NCBI GenBank assembly: GCA_043777675.1
Contig: JAYWHR010000033.1
Span: 67,078 to 131,077, forward strand
DNA from: JANMDU01 sp043777675
GTDB taxonomy: Bacteria > Pseudomonadota > Gammaproteobacteria > Burkholderiales > Burkholderiaceae_C
Direction: 5' to 3'
Length of the DNA: 64,000 nt
Below the pieces are notes generated by a model that saw nothing but the letters and a program-made list of their open reading frames with translations, was not told the DNA's origin and did not search any database. A program made the position numbers and the translations under genes. Each line of letters opens with the position of its first letter. Within the stretch, counting starts at the first letter, position 1. Shown in pieces: positions 17,774 to 26,026 of this stretch.

Positions 17774-17820
17774 TAGCCGGCGTAGATAAAATGCAAGCAG
17801 CTATCAAATTCATAGTGTTT
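17774..17820 (+). repeat. Dispersed palindromic repeat, copy 5 (overlaps ispF stop)
   Basis: Forward copy starting TAGCCGGCGTAGATAAAATG. Its GCTATCAAATTCATAG end overlaps the last codons and stop of ispF (17810). Confidence 0.75.
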
Positions 17821-18319
17821 TCAACAGCAACACCACAGCGCGAGCCTCCATGCTCTGGCCTTGACCCACCGGCCCCAAGTGCTCATAGGTCTTGGCTTTG
17901 ATGTTGACTTGACTCTCGCTCACACCCAGCGCCTGCGCGATGCGGCTTTTCATGGCTGGGATATATACCGCCAATTTGGGTGCTTGCGCGATCACAGTGC
18001 TGTCTAAATTGCCCAATTGAAAGCCCGCCGCTCGCACACGGCGCATAGCCTCAGCGAGCATTGTGATGGAATCTGCACCTTTGAAATCTGCATCGGTATC
18101 CGGAAAATGCTTGCCAATATCGCCCAAGGCCGCGGCGCCCAAGAGCGCATCGGTGATGGCATGGCAGAGCAAATCGGCATCGGAGTGACCGAGCAAGCCT
18201 TTGTCGAAGGGAATCTCCACACCGCCGATGATGAGCTTGCGGCCGGGCACCAATTGATGGGTATCCCAGCCCTCGCCAATGCGAATGCGTGGGATGTGTT
18301 GTTCGCCTGCCAAATTCAT
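17810..18319 (-). CDS. ispF: 2-C-methyl-D-erythritol 2,4-cyclodiphosphate synthase
   Basis: A 169-residue enzyme of the MEP isoprenoid pathway. The start at MNLAGEQHIPR (18319) is preferred to an upstream ATG because IspF proteins begin close to the RIGEGWDTHQL metal-binding motif, here at about residue 12. Other family segments are GHSDADLLCHAITDALLGAAALGDIGKHFPD (metal and substrate site) and the C-terminal KTYEHLGPVGQGQSMEA. It lies 7 bp after the DUF2789 gene, in an operon with ispD. Confidence 0.95.
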   Translation of the reverse strand: MNLAGEQHIPRIRIGEGWDTHQLVPGRKLIIGGVEIPFDKGLLGHSDADLLCHAITDALLGAAALGDIGKHFPDTDADFKGADSITMLAEAMRRVRAAGFQLGNLDSTVIAQAPKLAVYIPAMKSRIAQALGVSESQVNIKAKTYEHLGPVGQGQSMEARAVVLLLKTL

Positions 18320-18326
18320 ACCGCTA

Positions 18327-18569
18327 TTATGTCGGGCTAATCGGGTGGCTGAGCGCCACAGAAAGCGCATCGACAGGAATCGCCCAATCCGCATCTTGAG
18401 CCACTGATTCTTTCAAAAACATGCGTTGACTGTCGCTCCAAATCGGCATCTGAACCAATTTTCCGTCACTGCAAGCACCGATATTGCTGGCAATGAACGT
18501 TTGAATTGAAGATTCATCGGAGGGCAAGCCCAGTTGGTCAAACAAATCCGTCATGGTTCTCATAGGCAT
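18327..18569 (-). CDS. DUF2789 family protein
   Basis: An 80-residue protein matching DUF2789: an N-terminal DLFDQLGLPSDE helix, then IWSDSQRMFLKESVAQDADWAIPVDALS. A strong ribosome binding site (AAGGAG, 5-6 bp before the ATG at 18569) supports the start. No function is known for the family. It sits between ispD and ispF, which are normally adjacent, and is likely cotranscribed with them. Confidence 0.85.
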   Translation of the reverse strand: MPMRTMTDLFDQLGLPSDESSIQTFIASNIGACSDGKLVQMPIWSDSQRMFLKESVAQDADWAIPVDALSVALSHPISPT

Positions 18570-18630
18570 AAATTCTCCTTAGGATCACCCATTGTGCGCC
18601 GCAGCAACTATTCTTGCTGACCGCACCTGA

Positions 18631-19335
18631 TCAGCCCCTGCGCGACATCAGCACAGCTTGCGCCAAAGCAAAATCTTCAGGGTAAGTGACTTTGAAATTT
18701 TGCGCACTGCCGGGGATGAGCTTGGGCGCCACGCCAATAGCCTCCAATGCACTGGCCTCATCCGTGACTTCATCACCAGCTCGCGCAAGTGCTTGCATGA
18801 GCTGCCCAATGCGAAACATCTGCGGCGTTTGCGCGAGCCATTTGTCGGCTCGATCAAGTGTGCCGTTCACACGCCCGGATTTTTCCTGTTTCAAAGTATC
18901 AGGCAGCTTGAGTGCCATGAGCCCGCCGACTTCGTCGCCCACACAAGCATCAATCACTGCATTGATTTGCTCAGGCGTGATCAAGCACCGCGCCGCATCA
19001 TGCACCAATACCCAATCCGTATTTTGTGCAGCGAACTCCAGCAAAGCTTTTAACCCATTAAATACAGTGGTAGCCCGCTTACTTCCTGCGCAAGCTGCTA
19101 TTAAAAAAGTAGTGTTAGGCAGCTTCACGACCTGCGCCAACAGATCATCTAATGGAGAAATCACAACTGCAGTTTGCGCCACACGCGGCACAGCCGCAAA
19201 AGCAGCCAAGGTATGCGCCACCATCGGCTGGCCAGCGATTTGACGATATTGCTTGGGCAAACCCTCACCCGAGCGCGAGCCTACGCCGCCACATGGAATG
19301 AGCGCAAAGATGCGGGGGATTGTGGTTGAAGACAT
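18631..19335 (-). CDS. ispD: 2-C-methyl-D-erythritol 4-phosphate cytidylyltransferase
   Basis: A 234-residue cytidylyltransferase of the MEP pathway. The start is MSSTTIPRIF at 19335. The nucleotide-binding loop PCGGVGSRSGEGLPKQY lies near residues 13-29, and VLVHDAARCLI and GTLDRADKWLAQTPQMF are family blocks. Residues 73-88 (TTFLIAACAGSKRAT) are encoded by a copy of the dispersed repeat at the position of the conserved glycine/arginine segment before the long helix. The activity of this allele would be worth checking. mfd is divergent, 88 bp away. Confidence 0.94.
   Translation of the reverse strand: MSSTTIPRIFALIPCGGVGSRSGEGLPKQYRQIAGQPMVAHTLAAFAAVPRVAQTAVVISPLDDLLAQVVKLPNTTFLIAACAGSKRATTVFNGLKALLEFAAQNTDWVLVHDAARCLITPEQINAVIDACVGDEVGGLMALKLPDTLKQEKSGRVNGTLDRADKWLAQTPQMFRIGQLMQALARAGDEVTDEASALEAIGVAPKLIPGSAQNFKVTYPEDFALAQAVLMSRRG
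19070..19116 (+). repeat. Dispersed palindromic repeat, copy 6 (inside ispD)
   Basis: Forward on the plus strand (TAGCCCGCTTACTTCCTGCG, then a GCTATTAAAAAAGTAG palindrome), antisense to ispD. It is more diverged than other copies but uses the same protein frame as copies 1, 2 and 15. Confidence 0.6.
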
Positions 19336-19423
19336 CCAGAGATTGTATGAGCCGATAAAATCAGATGCTTCAAACCCCGTCTCGCAAGAAACGGGGTATT
19401 CGTCATTCTCAAGCAACAAAACA

Positions 19424-22400
19424 ATGGATTTTCCCAAACTGACCGCCGGCAAGCGATATACGATGCCGCGCCCCATCTCCAGCAGCGATGCGCTGATGCT
19501 GAGCGAATTCGCTGCGGAGCAAAAGCTTCGCGGGCACATCACAGCCATCGTGTGCGCGGATGCAGCCGATGCGCAGCGTTTGCAAGATGAAATGGTATTT
19601 TTTCAGCCGGGTTTGCGCGGCGTGATGTTTCCGGATTGGGAGACGCTGCCTTACGACACTTTTTCCCCACACCAAGATTTAATTTCTGAGCGGCTGGCCA
19701 CGCTTTGGCGGATTTTACAAAGCAAGGATCGAAGCCATCCCGAAGCGGTAGACATTCTCTTCATTCCAGCAACGACTGCGCTTTACCGTATCGCCCCGCC
19801 TAGCTTTCTCGCCGCCACCACCTTCCAATTCAAAACCAAGCAAAAGCTCGACGAAGCAAAATTCAAAGCGCAGCTAACGCTGGCTGGCTACAACCATGTG
19901 AGCCAAGTAGTGAGCCCCGGCGAGTATGCGGTGCGCGGTGGCTTGATTGATCTTTTTCCGATGGGCAGCCTTGTGCCTTACCGCGTGGATCTGTTTGACG
20001 ACGAGATTGACTCGATCCGCACATTTGATCCACATAGCCAGCGCAGCCTCTATCCGGTGCCCGAAGTGCGCCTGCTGCCGGGCAGAGAATTTCCACTGCA
20101 TGACGATGCGCGCAAACAGTTCCGCACGCAATGGCGCGAATTGCTCGACGGCGACCCAACCAAGAGCCGAATTTACAAAGACATGGCCGCCGGCATGGCC
20201 ACCGCCGGCATTGAATACTACCTGCCACTTTTCTTTGACTCTTTGGCCACCATTTTTGATTATTTAGGCGACGCAACACTTGTACTGCACGGCGATGTGC
20301 AGCAAAGCTTTGATCGCTTTTGGCAAGATGCTAAAGAGCGCTATACGATGAGCCAAGGCGATCCAGAGCGCCCTGCTCTGCCGCCGGGCTCGCTCTTCCT
20401 CTCCAGCGAACAGTTTTACGGGTTTTGCAATGCTTTTGAGCAATTAGCCGTTAAAGATATTGCGGAAGACGCTACGGAATTTATAGCATCTAAGCTTCCC
20501 TATCTAGCTTCCCAGCGCGATACCGAAGAGCCGCTGATTCAGCTCAAAGCGCATATTCAAACCACCAAGCATCGCGTGCTGATTGCCGCTGAGAGCGAAG
20601 GCAGGCGCGAGAGCTTGATGGATTTTCTGCGCGCTAGCCATATCGTGCTGCCAGTGTTTGACAGCTTGGAAGAATTCCAGGCCAGTGATGAAAAAGCCGG
20701 CATGGCTGTTGCGCCGCTGGCCAGCGGCTTTGCTTGGAACGAAGGCGCGATTGACTTCATCACGGAGACAGAGCTGTTCGCTGCCGCTGGCACAGTACGC
20801 CGTAGAAAAAAACAAGAACAAGCTAGCGATGTGGAAGCACTGATCAAGGATCTTTCAGAACTGAAAGTCGGCGATCCGGTGGTTCACACGCAGCACGGCA
20901 TTGGGCGCTACAAAGGCTTGGTCAATCTCGATGTGGGGCAGAAGAATCCTGACGGCTCTGCTGCGGTGCAAGAGTTTTTGCATTTGCTCTACGCAGATGA
21001 CGCAACGCTTTATGTACCCGTGAGCCAGCTCCATCTGATTGGCCGCTACACAGGCGTATCCGCCGATGAAGCCCCGCTGCACAAGCTTGGCTCTGGCCAA
21101 TGGGAAAAAGCGCGCAGAAAAGCTGCAGAGCAAGTGCGCGACACCGCCGCTGAGCTGCTTAACATCTATGCCCGCCGCGCCACGCGCCAAGGCCATGCTT
21201 TCCGCTATTCGCCAGATGATTACGAGCGCTTTGCCAAAGATTTTGGCTTCGAAGAAACGCCCGATCAGCGCGCGGCCATTCATGCGGTGATTCAAGACAT
21301 GATCTCACCTCGCCCTATGGATCGCCTCGTCTGCGGCGATGTGGGCTTTGGTAAAACGGAAGTCGCACTGCGCGCCGCCTTCGTCTGCATCACGGGCGGC
21401 AAGCAAGTGGCGCTGCTCGCGCCCACCACGCTGCTGGCAGAGCAGCATTTCCATACACTCACGGATCGTTTCTCTAAATGGCCTGTGAAAGTGATGGAGA
21501 TGAGCCGCTTTCGCAGCGCTAAAGAAATCACGGCTGCACTAAAAGGCATTGCAGACGGAAGCGTAGACATCATCGTCGGTACACATAAGCTGCTCAGCGA
21601 AAAGACGAAATTCAAAAATCTAGGGCTTCTGATCATTGATGAAGAGCATCGCTTTGGTGTGCGCCATAAAGAAGCGATGAAAGCCTTTCGCGCCGAAGTG
21701 GATGTGCTCACGCTCACCGCCACACCGATTCCGCGCACCATGGGCATGGCGCTGGAAGGCATCCGCGATCTCTCCGTGATCGCCACCGCGCCGCAGCGTC
21801 GCTTATCAATTCGCACCTTCGTGCGCAACGAAGGCAATGGCGTGATCCGCGAAGCCGTGCTGCGCGAATTGAAGCGCGGTGGGCAGGTTTATTTTCTTCA
21901 TAATGATGTGGCTACGATTGAAAATCGCCTGCAACGGTTACAAGATATTTTGCCCGAAGCCCGCATCGCCGTAGCGCATGGCCAAATGCCCGAGCGCCAG
22001 CTTGAGCGCGTGATGCGAGATTTCGTAGCGCAGCGCTTTAACATCTTGCTCTGCTCCACGATTATTGAAACGGGCATTGATGTGCCAAGCGCCAACACGA
22101 TTGTGATTTCACGCGCCGATAAATTTGGCCTTGCTCAGCTTCATCAGCTGCGCGGCCGCGTAGGCCGCAGCCATCACCAAGCCTATGCCTATCTCATGGT
22201 GCCCGATACGGAGAGCCTCACCAAGCAAGCCACTCAGCGCTTGGAGGCCATTGTGCAAATGGAAGAACTGGGCTCTGGCTTTTATCTCGCCATGCATGAT
22301 CTAGAAATTCGCGGCGCAGGCGAAGTGCTCGGGGAAAACCAAAGCGGCAATATGCTCGAAGTGGGCTTCCAGCTCTACAACGAAATGCTTGCCGAGGCTG

Positions 22401-22906
22401 TGCGCAGCTTGAAGGAAGGCAAAGAGCCCGATCTGCTCTCGCCATTGGCTGCGACGACTGAGATCAATCTGCACTCGCCAGCTTTGCTGCCCAGTGATTA
22501 CTGCGGCGATGTCCATCTACGCCTGAGTTTCTACAAAAAACTCGCCACTGCAAAAACCAATGAGCAAATTGATACGCTGGTCGAAGAGCTCGTGGATCGC
22601 TTTGGCAAACTCCCGCAGCCAACCGCTACGCTGATTGATGTGCACCGCCTGCGCGTGCTCTCCCAGCCTTTTGGTGTGCAAAAAGTTGAAGCGGCTCCCG
22701 CCGTGATCACGATCACCTTCAAGAAAAACGCCCCAATTGATCCTATGTCGATCGTGCGCCTGATCCAGAAAAATCGCCACATCAAGCTCGCCGGCAATGA
22801 AAAGCTGCGCATCGAGCGCGAGCTGGCGGAGCCCAAAGATCGCGCTCAAATGGTGCGGGATGTGCTTCGCAGCTTGGGCTCACCCATCAAGGACACGGTA
22901 GCTTGA
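19424..22906 (+). CDS. mfd: Transcription-repair coupling factor
   Basis: An 1160-residue Mfd protein. The start at MDFPKLTAGKRYTMP (19424) follows the usual position. The N-terminal UvrB-homology region covers about 1-470, the RNA-polymerase-interacting CarD-like domain (VHTQHGIGRYKGLVNLDV) about 485-560, helicase domain 1 has Walker A GDVGFGKTE near 638, the DEEH box is in IDEEHRFG near 742, and a helicase C domain is followed by the TRCF domain. It removes stalled RNA polymerase and recruits UvrA. Residues 341-356 (AVKDIAEDATEFIAS) look like a diverged dispersed-repeat copy. The rluA start overlaps its stop. Confidence 0.97.
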   Translation: MDFPKLTAGKRYTMPRPISSSDALMLSEFAAEQKLRGHITAIVCADAADAQRLQDEMVFFQPGLRGVMFPDWETLPYDTFSPHQDLISERLATLWRILQSKDRSHPEAVDILFIPATTALYRIAPPSFLAATTFQFKTKQKLDEAKFKAQLTLAGYNHVSQVVSPGEYAVRGGLIDLFPMGSLVPYRVDLFDDEIDSIRTFDPHSQRSLYPVPEVRLLPGREFPLHDDARKQFRTQWRELLDGDPTKSRIYKDMAAGMATAGIEYYLPLFFDSLATIFDYLGDATLVLHGDVQQSFDRFWQDAKERYTMSQGDPERPALPPGSLFLSSEQFYGFCNAFEQLAVKDIAEDATEFIASKLPYLASQRDTEEPLIQLKAHIQTTKHRVLIAAESEGRRESLMDFLRASHIVLPVFDSLEEFQASDEKAGMAVAPLASGFAWNEGAIDFITETELFAAAGTVRRRKKQEQASDVEALIKDLSELKVGDPVVHTQHGIGRYKGLVNLDVGQKNPDGSAAVQEFLHLLYADDATLYVPVSQLHLIGRYTGVSADEAPLHKLGSGQWEKARRKAAEQVRDTAAELLNIYARRATRQGHAFRYSPDDYERFAKDFGFEETPDQRAAIHAVIQDMISPRPMDRLVCGDVGFGKTEVALRAAFVCITGGKQVALLAPTTLLAEQHFHTLTDRFSKWPVKVMEMSRFRSAKEITAALKGIADGSVDIIVGTHKLLSEKTKFKNLGLLIIDEEHRFGVRHKEAMKAFRAEVDVLTLTATPIPRTMGMALEGIRDLSVIATAPQRRLSIRTFVRNEGNGVIREAVLRELKRGGQVYFLHNDVATIENRLQRLQDILPEARIAVAHGQMPERQLERVMRDFVAQRFNILLCSTIIETGIDVPSANTIVISRADKFGLAQLHQLRGRVGRSHHQAYAYLMVPDTESLTKQATQRLEAIVQMEELGSGFYLAMHDLEIRGAGEVLGENQSGNMLEVGFQLYNEMLAEAVRSLKEGKEPDLLSPLAATTEINLHSPALLPSDYCGDVHLRLSFYKKLATAKTNEQIDTLVEELVDRFGKLPQPTATLIDVHRLRVLSQPFGVQKVEAAPAVITITFKKNAPIDPMSIVRLIQKNRHIKLAGNEKLRIERELAEPKDRAQMVRDVLRSLGSPIKDTVA
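20445..20491 (+). repeat. Possible diverged palindromic repeat, copy 7 (inside mfd)
   Basis: TAGCCGTTAAAGATATTGCG followed by GCTACGGAATTTATAGC aligns with the forward consensus. The encoded ATEFIAS matches ATENIAS of copy 3 in the same frame. It is the weakest copy. Confidence 0.45.
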
Positions 22907-23610
22907 GCAATTTGCCTTCCGGCTTAGCGAGGGAGCAGCCCTATGCGCCTCCGCTCGATACTGGCCTGCAGATCGTTTATCAAGACGACTATTTGATTGC
23001 CATCAACAAACCGGCTGGCCTGCTCTCGGTACCGGGCAGAGGTGAGGATTTGCAAGACTGTGCTTTACATCGTGTGCAATTGCGTTACGCCACAGCCTTG
23101 CTTGTCCATCGGCTTGATGAAGCCACGAGCGGTTTACTGCTTTTTGCTCTATCACCCGCCATACAAAAAACAATGGGTGCAGCGTTTGAAGCGCGGCAGG
23201 TGCAAAAAATTTATCACGCTTGGGTCCATGGCACAGACTTACCCGAGCACGGCGTCATTGATGCACCGATTGCGGTGGATTGGCCAAACCGCCCATTGCG
23301 CAAGATTGATGCGCAAACCGGTCAAAGAGCCATCACGCATTTTCAATCACTATCAAAAAATGAGCAATCTGCGCATATTTTATGCCGGCTAGAGCCGCAA
23401 ACAGGCAGAACTCACCAGCTCAGAGTGCATATGCAGCACATTGGGCACCCCATCGTGGGGGATCGCTTGTATGGCCTAAAACTGGGCGATGCGCCTCGTT
23501 TGATGCTGCATGCGAGTGGTCTGAAATTTGCTCATCCGCTGCAGGATGGAAAACTCATTGAGCTGGCTAGCAGGCCACCTTTTTTAGCATCAGATCTCTC
23601 AGGAGCTTGA
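22903..23610 (+). CDS. rluA: Dual-specificity pseudouridine synthase RluA-like
   Basis: A 235-residue pseudouridine synthase. The start is a TTG overlapping the mfd stop (TTGA). The catalytic aspartate lies in HRLDEATSGLLLFA near residue 70. The ordering NKPAGLLSVPGRGE, WPNRPLRKI, TGRTHQLRVHM and GHPIVGDRLYG follows E. coli RluA, which modifies 23S rRNA 746 and tRNA 32. Residues 149-163 are encoded by a dispersed-repeat copy, yet the protein is about the normal length here, so the repeat seems to have replaced native coding sequence and not only been added. Confidence 0.88.
   Translation: MSNLPSGLAREQPYAPPLDTGLQIVYQDDYLIAINKPAGLLSVPGRGEDLQDCALHRVQLRYATALLVHRLDEATSGLLLFALSPAIQKTMGAAFEARQVQKIYHAWVHGTDLPEHGVIDAPIAVDWPNRPLRKIDAQTGQRAITHFQSLSKNEQSAHILCRLEPQTGRTHQLRVHMQHIGHPIVGDRLYGLKLGDAPRLMLHASGLKFAHPLQDGKLIELASRPPFLASDLSGA
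23348..23392 (-). repeat. Dispersed palindromic repeat, copy 8 (inside rluA)
   Basis: Reverse-oriented copy. GCGCATATTTTATGCCGGCT is identical to the reversed core of copy 4. The frame used (AHILCRLE) differs from all other coding copies. Confidence 0.8.
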
Positions 23611-26001
23611 GCGATTTTCATCCACACTGTTGCGCAGAGCCGTCTGTGCCACAGCATCGAGTGCTTTGTCCACTAGTCGGCCATCCGAGATCATGCGGAT
23701 CAAGCCCTGTGAGCACAGCTTATCCATCGTGCGCTTACTCATGGAATGCGCCTTACCGCCGCGAGAGACAAACATGAACAGGCTGCGCATGGGAGAAGCC
23801 CAAGTCAGTTGCGCGCGCACCCACGCACCGTCTAGCATGAGCTCTACCCAAGAGCCAATAGGAATGTTCACGGTCGCTTCTGGTGTGAGCGCAATGAGAT
23901 CAGACGCCGCAGAATGTGAGCTCATATCGATAGGTATCACTACCTGCTCATTGACAAAACCAGCCCCCGACACTTCGCTTTGCGCAAGCCAAACGGGCGC
24001 ATCTTTGGCATCGTTTTGAGAGTTACTGAAATCACCAAACAGGCCGTCTGGCTCTGATGACGCTGCCACCTCTTGCACGTCAACCACAGGCGCGTCTGCA
24101 CTCGCTGCATAAAGCGCTTGAAGTTCAGAACGATCAAAGGCCGCTTGAGCTTCATCAAACTGCGACGCAGTCACCTCTGCATCTTTAGCTTGTTGCACAG
24201 CGGCTGCACTGACTGCACTGACTGGTACGGCTGCCTGTGGCCTACCGCCCTCTAGCGCCACCTCATGAAGCTCGATCAACTCTGCGAAAAAATCTGTGAT
24301 GCGCTCTGGCGGAAATTCGATAATCACCAAGCCTTGACGAAGCTTGGCCAACATACCAGGAATCAATTGCACCAGACGTTTGCGATTGCGCCTAGCCTTA
24401 GAAGCTTGTACGCTCCAAAATAGTTCGGTGACCAAGCTTTGGTAGCCTTGAGGATCAGTGCGGCCATCGGTGCAACGCAACTGACTCTCTGCCACGGCAT
24501 GCGCCCAAGGGCCACATACAAAATCCAACACCATCTGGGGCACCGCAATACCTTGAGCAAGTTGGCGAAATTCTTGAGCAACAAATTGAGCAATCGTATT
24601 GCGCTGCTCGGCGTGCAAAAGCGCTCGCGCAGCTTCCTGCCGACGCACGTTTTCCTCAACATCCAGCTTGGCCCACATAGCCGCTAGGCGATCCATCACT
24701 TCGCCGAACGCTAACTGAACCGCCTCACCCGCAGCAGTTTTTCTATTGAGCATCGAAATGCTCTGCTCAACCGATTGTAAAAAAGGTTCGTAGCCCTCTT
24801 CGTGCTCATACGAGAAGCCTAAGCTTCGATTGGTTACAGCGTCTAGAAACTGGCGCGCAGCGTGTTGTTTATCACTGAAGAAGCGGCCATCTTCTTGCGC
24901 AATTTGCATCAGCATGGGCTCAAGACCTTGCAGATGTGCTCGCACTTTCGGCATCAAGCGCTCATCCTGAAGCAAGTTATCCAGCATCAGGCGCACGACC
25001 TCTTCACCCAACTGCTTACCCAGTTCGCGGCCATCTTTGAGAGCCATTCGTACCTGTGCGGCTTTTCGCTTCGCATCCAACAGCGGATCTGTTTTGGCTT
25101 TCTCTGCCTTCTTCTCAAGGCGTTGCACCATCGCTTCGACTTGGCGCATATCCTGAAGTGCCACAACTGAGGCTGGCACCGTATGCAGAAAATCCGGCGA
25201 ACGGTGGTTATCGCTATCGAGCTCACCAGAGAGCAAACGGCGTAATTTATCGAGCGTGAGCATGGTACGCGCCACTGAATTGCTCAAGCTACTGGGTTTG
25301 GCTTTTGCCACATTGGGCACAAGCACTGATTGAGAAGAAGAGGCCTCTTCAACGCCACATGATTTGAGCCACTGGCATAAATCGGCGTAGAGTTTATTGA
25401 GTAGCAATCCCATGCGCGCGGATAAGTGCCCAATGATCGCACCGCGGATTTCAGCATCTGGCACTTGATCTGCAATGCAATCACGCAGGGCACGTGCAAA
25501 CATTTCTGGCCGCAGCGGATTGATTTGCGATTGCACGGTGATCCATCCCAATAGCGAGCTTGCAAGCGCGTCTAGGGTAGGCATCAACTCATCCGTCTGA
25601 GAAGTGATCTCTTGCATCGCACTAGCAACCTCAATGCTGGCATCCAGATCAACATCGTCAAATAGCTTGAGATCTTCAAAGCGCATGAGCTGCGGAGACT
25701 GCGCAGATGCGCCTACGCCCAAGTAAACGTAATACTGCAAACGTTCTACAAACACTTCAGCAACCACTTGGCGATGCATCATGAGCTGGTTGACGAAGGC
25801 TTGCACCGAGGCAGGGAAATTTGGCTTAACCCAATTGGAGCCTCTAGCGGACTTATCTTCTTTTCCAGATAAAGCATCTAAACATTTTTCAATCAGACCA
25901 GGAGCTTGATCCAATGTCACTTCCAGACATTGGCGAAGTGTTACCCTCGCACCAAATGGCTCATCAATGACACCTAAGGGATGAAAGCGTGATGAAGCCA
26001 T
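23599..26001 (-). CDS. DUF1631 family protein
   Basis: An 800-residue protein matching the DUF1631 family, which is common in Burkholderiales and other proteobacteria and has no assigned function. It is mostly helical, with charged segments (MVQRLEKKAEKAKTDP near 290, RKAAQVRMALKDGRELGKQL near 315). The last 100 residues (WVELMLDGAWVRAQLTWASP, then FMFVSRGGKAHSMSKRTM) look like a PilZ-like or beta-rich domain. No signal peptide. It converges on rluA with a 12-bp overlap of the 3' ends, and is separated from ettA by 25 bp. Confidence 0.85.
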   Translation of the reverse strand: MASSRFHPLGVIDEPFGARVTLRQCLEVTLDQAPGLIEKCLDALSGKEDKSARGSNWVKPNFPASVQAFVNQLMMHRQVVAEVFVERLQYYVYLGVGASAQSPQLMRFEDLKLFDDVDLDASIEVASAMQEITSQTDELMPTLDALASSLLGWITVQSQINPLRPEMFARALRDCIADQVPDAEIRGAIIGHLSARMGLLLNKLYADLCQWLKSCGVEEASSSQSVLVPNVAKAKPSSLSNSVARTMLTLDKLRRLLSGELDSDNHRSPDFLHTVPASVVALQDMRQVEAMVQRLEKKAEKAKTDPLLDAKRKAAQVRMALKDGRELGKQLGEEVVRLMLDNLLQDERLMPKVRAHLQGLEPMLMQIAQEDGRFFSDKQHAARQFLDAVTNRSLGFSYEHEEGYEPFLQSVEQSISMLNRKTAAGEAVQLAFGEVMDRLAAMWAKLDVEENVRRQEAARALLHAEQRNTIAQFVAQEFRQLAQGIAVPQMVLDFVCGPWAHAVAESQLRCTDGRTDPQGYQSLVTELFWSVQASKARRNRKRLVQLIPGMLAKLRQGLVIIEFPPERITDFFAELIELHEVALEGGRPQAAVPVSAVSAAAVQQAKDAEVTASQFDEAQAAFDRSELQALYAASADAPVVDVQEVAASSEPDGLFGDFSNSQNDAKDAPVWLAQSEVSGAGFVNEQVVIPIDMSSHSAASDLIALTPEATVNIPIGSWVELMLDGAWVRAQLTWASPMRSLFMFVSRGGKAHSMSKRTMDKLCSQGLIRMISDGRLVDKALDAVAQTALRNSVDENRSSS

Positions 26002-26026
26002 AGTGAATCAATAAAAATCGCTAGCT

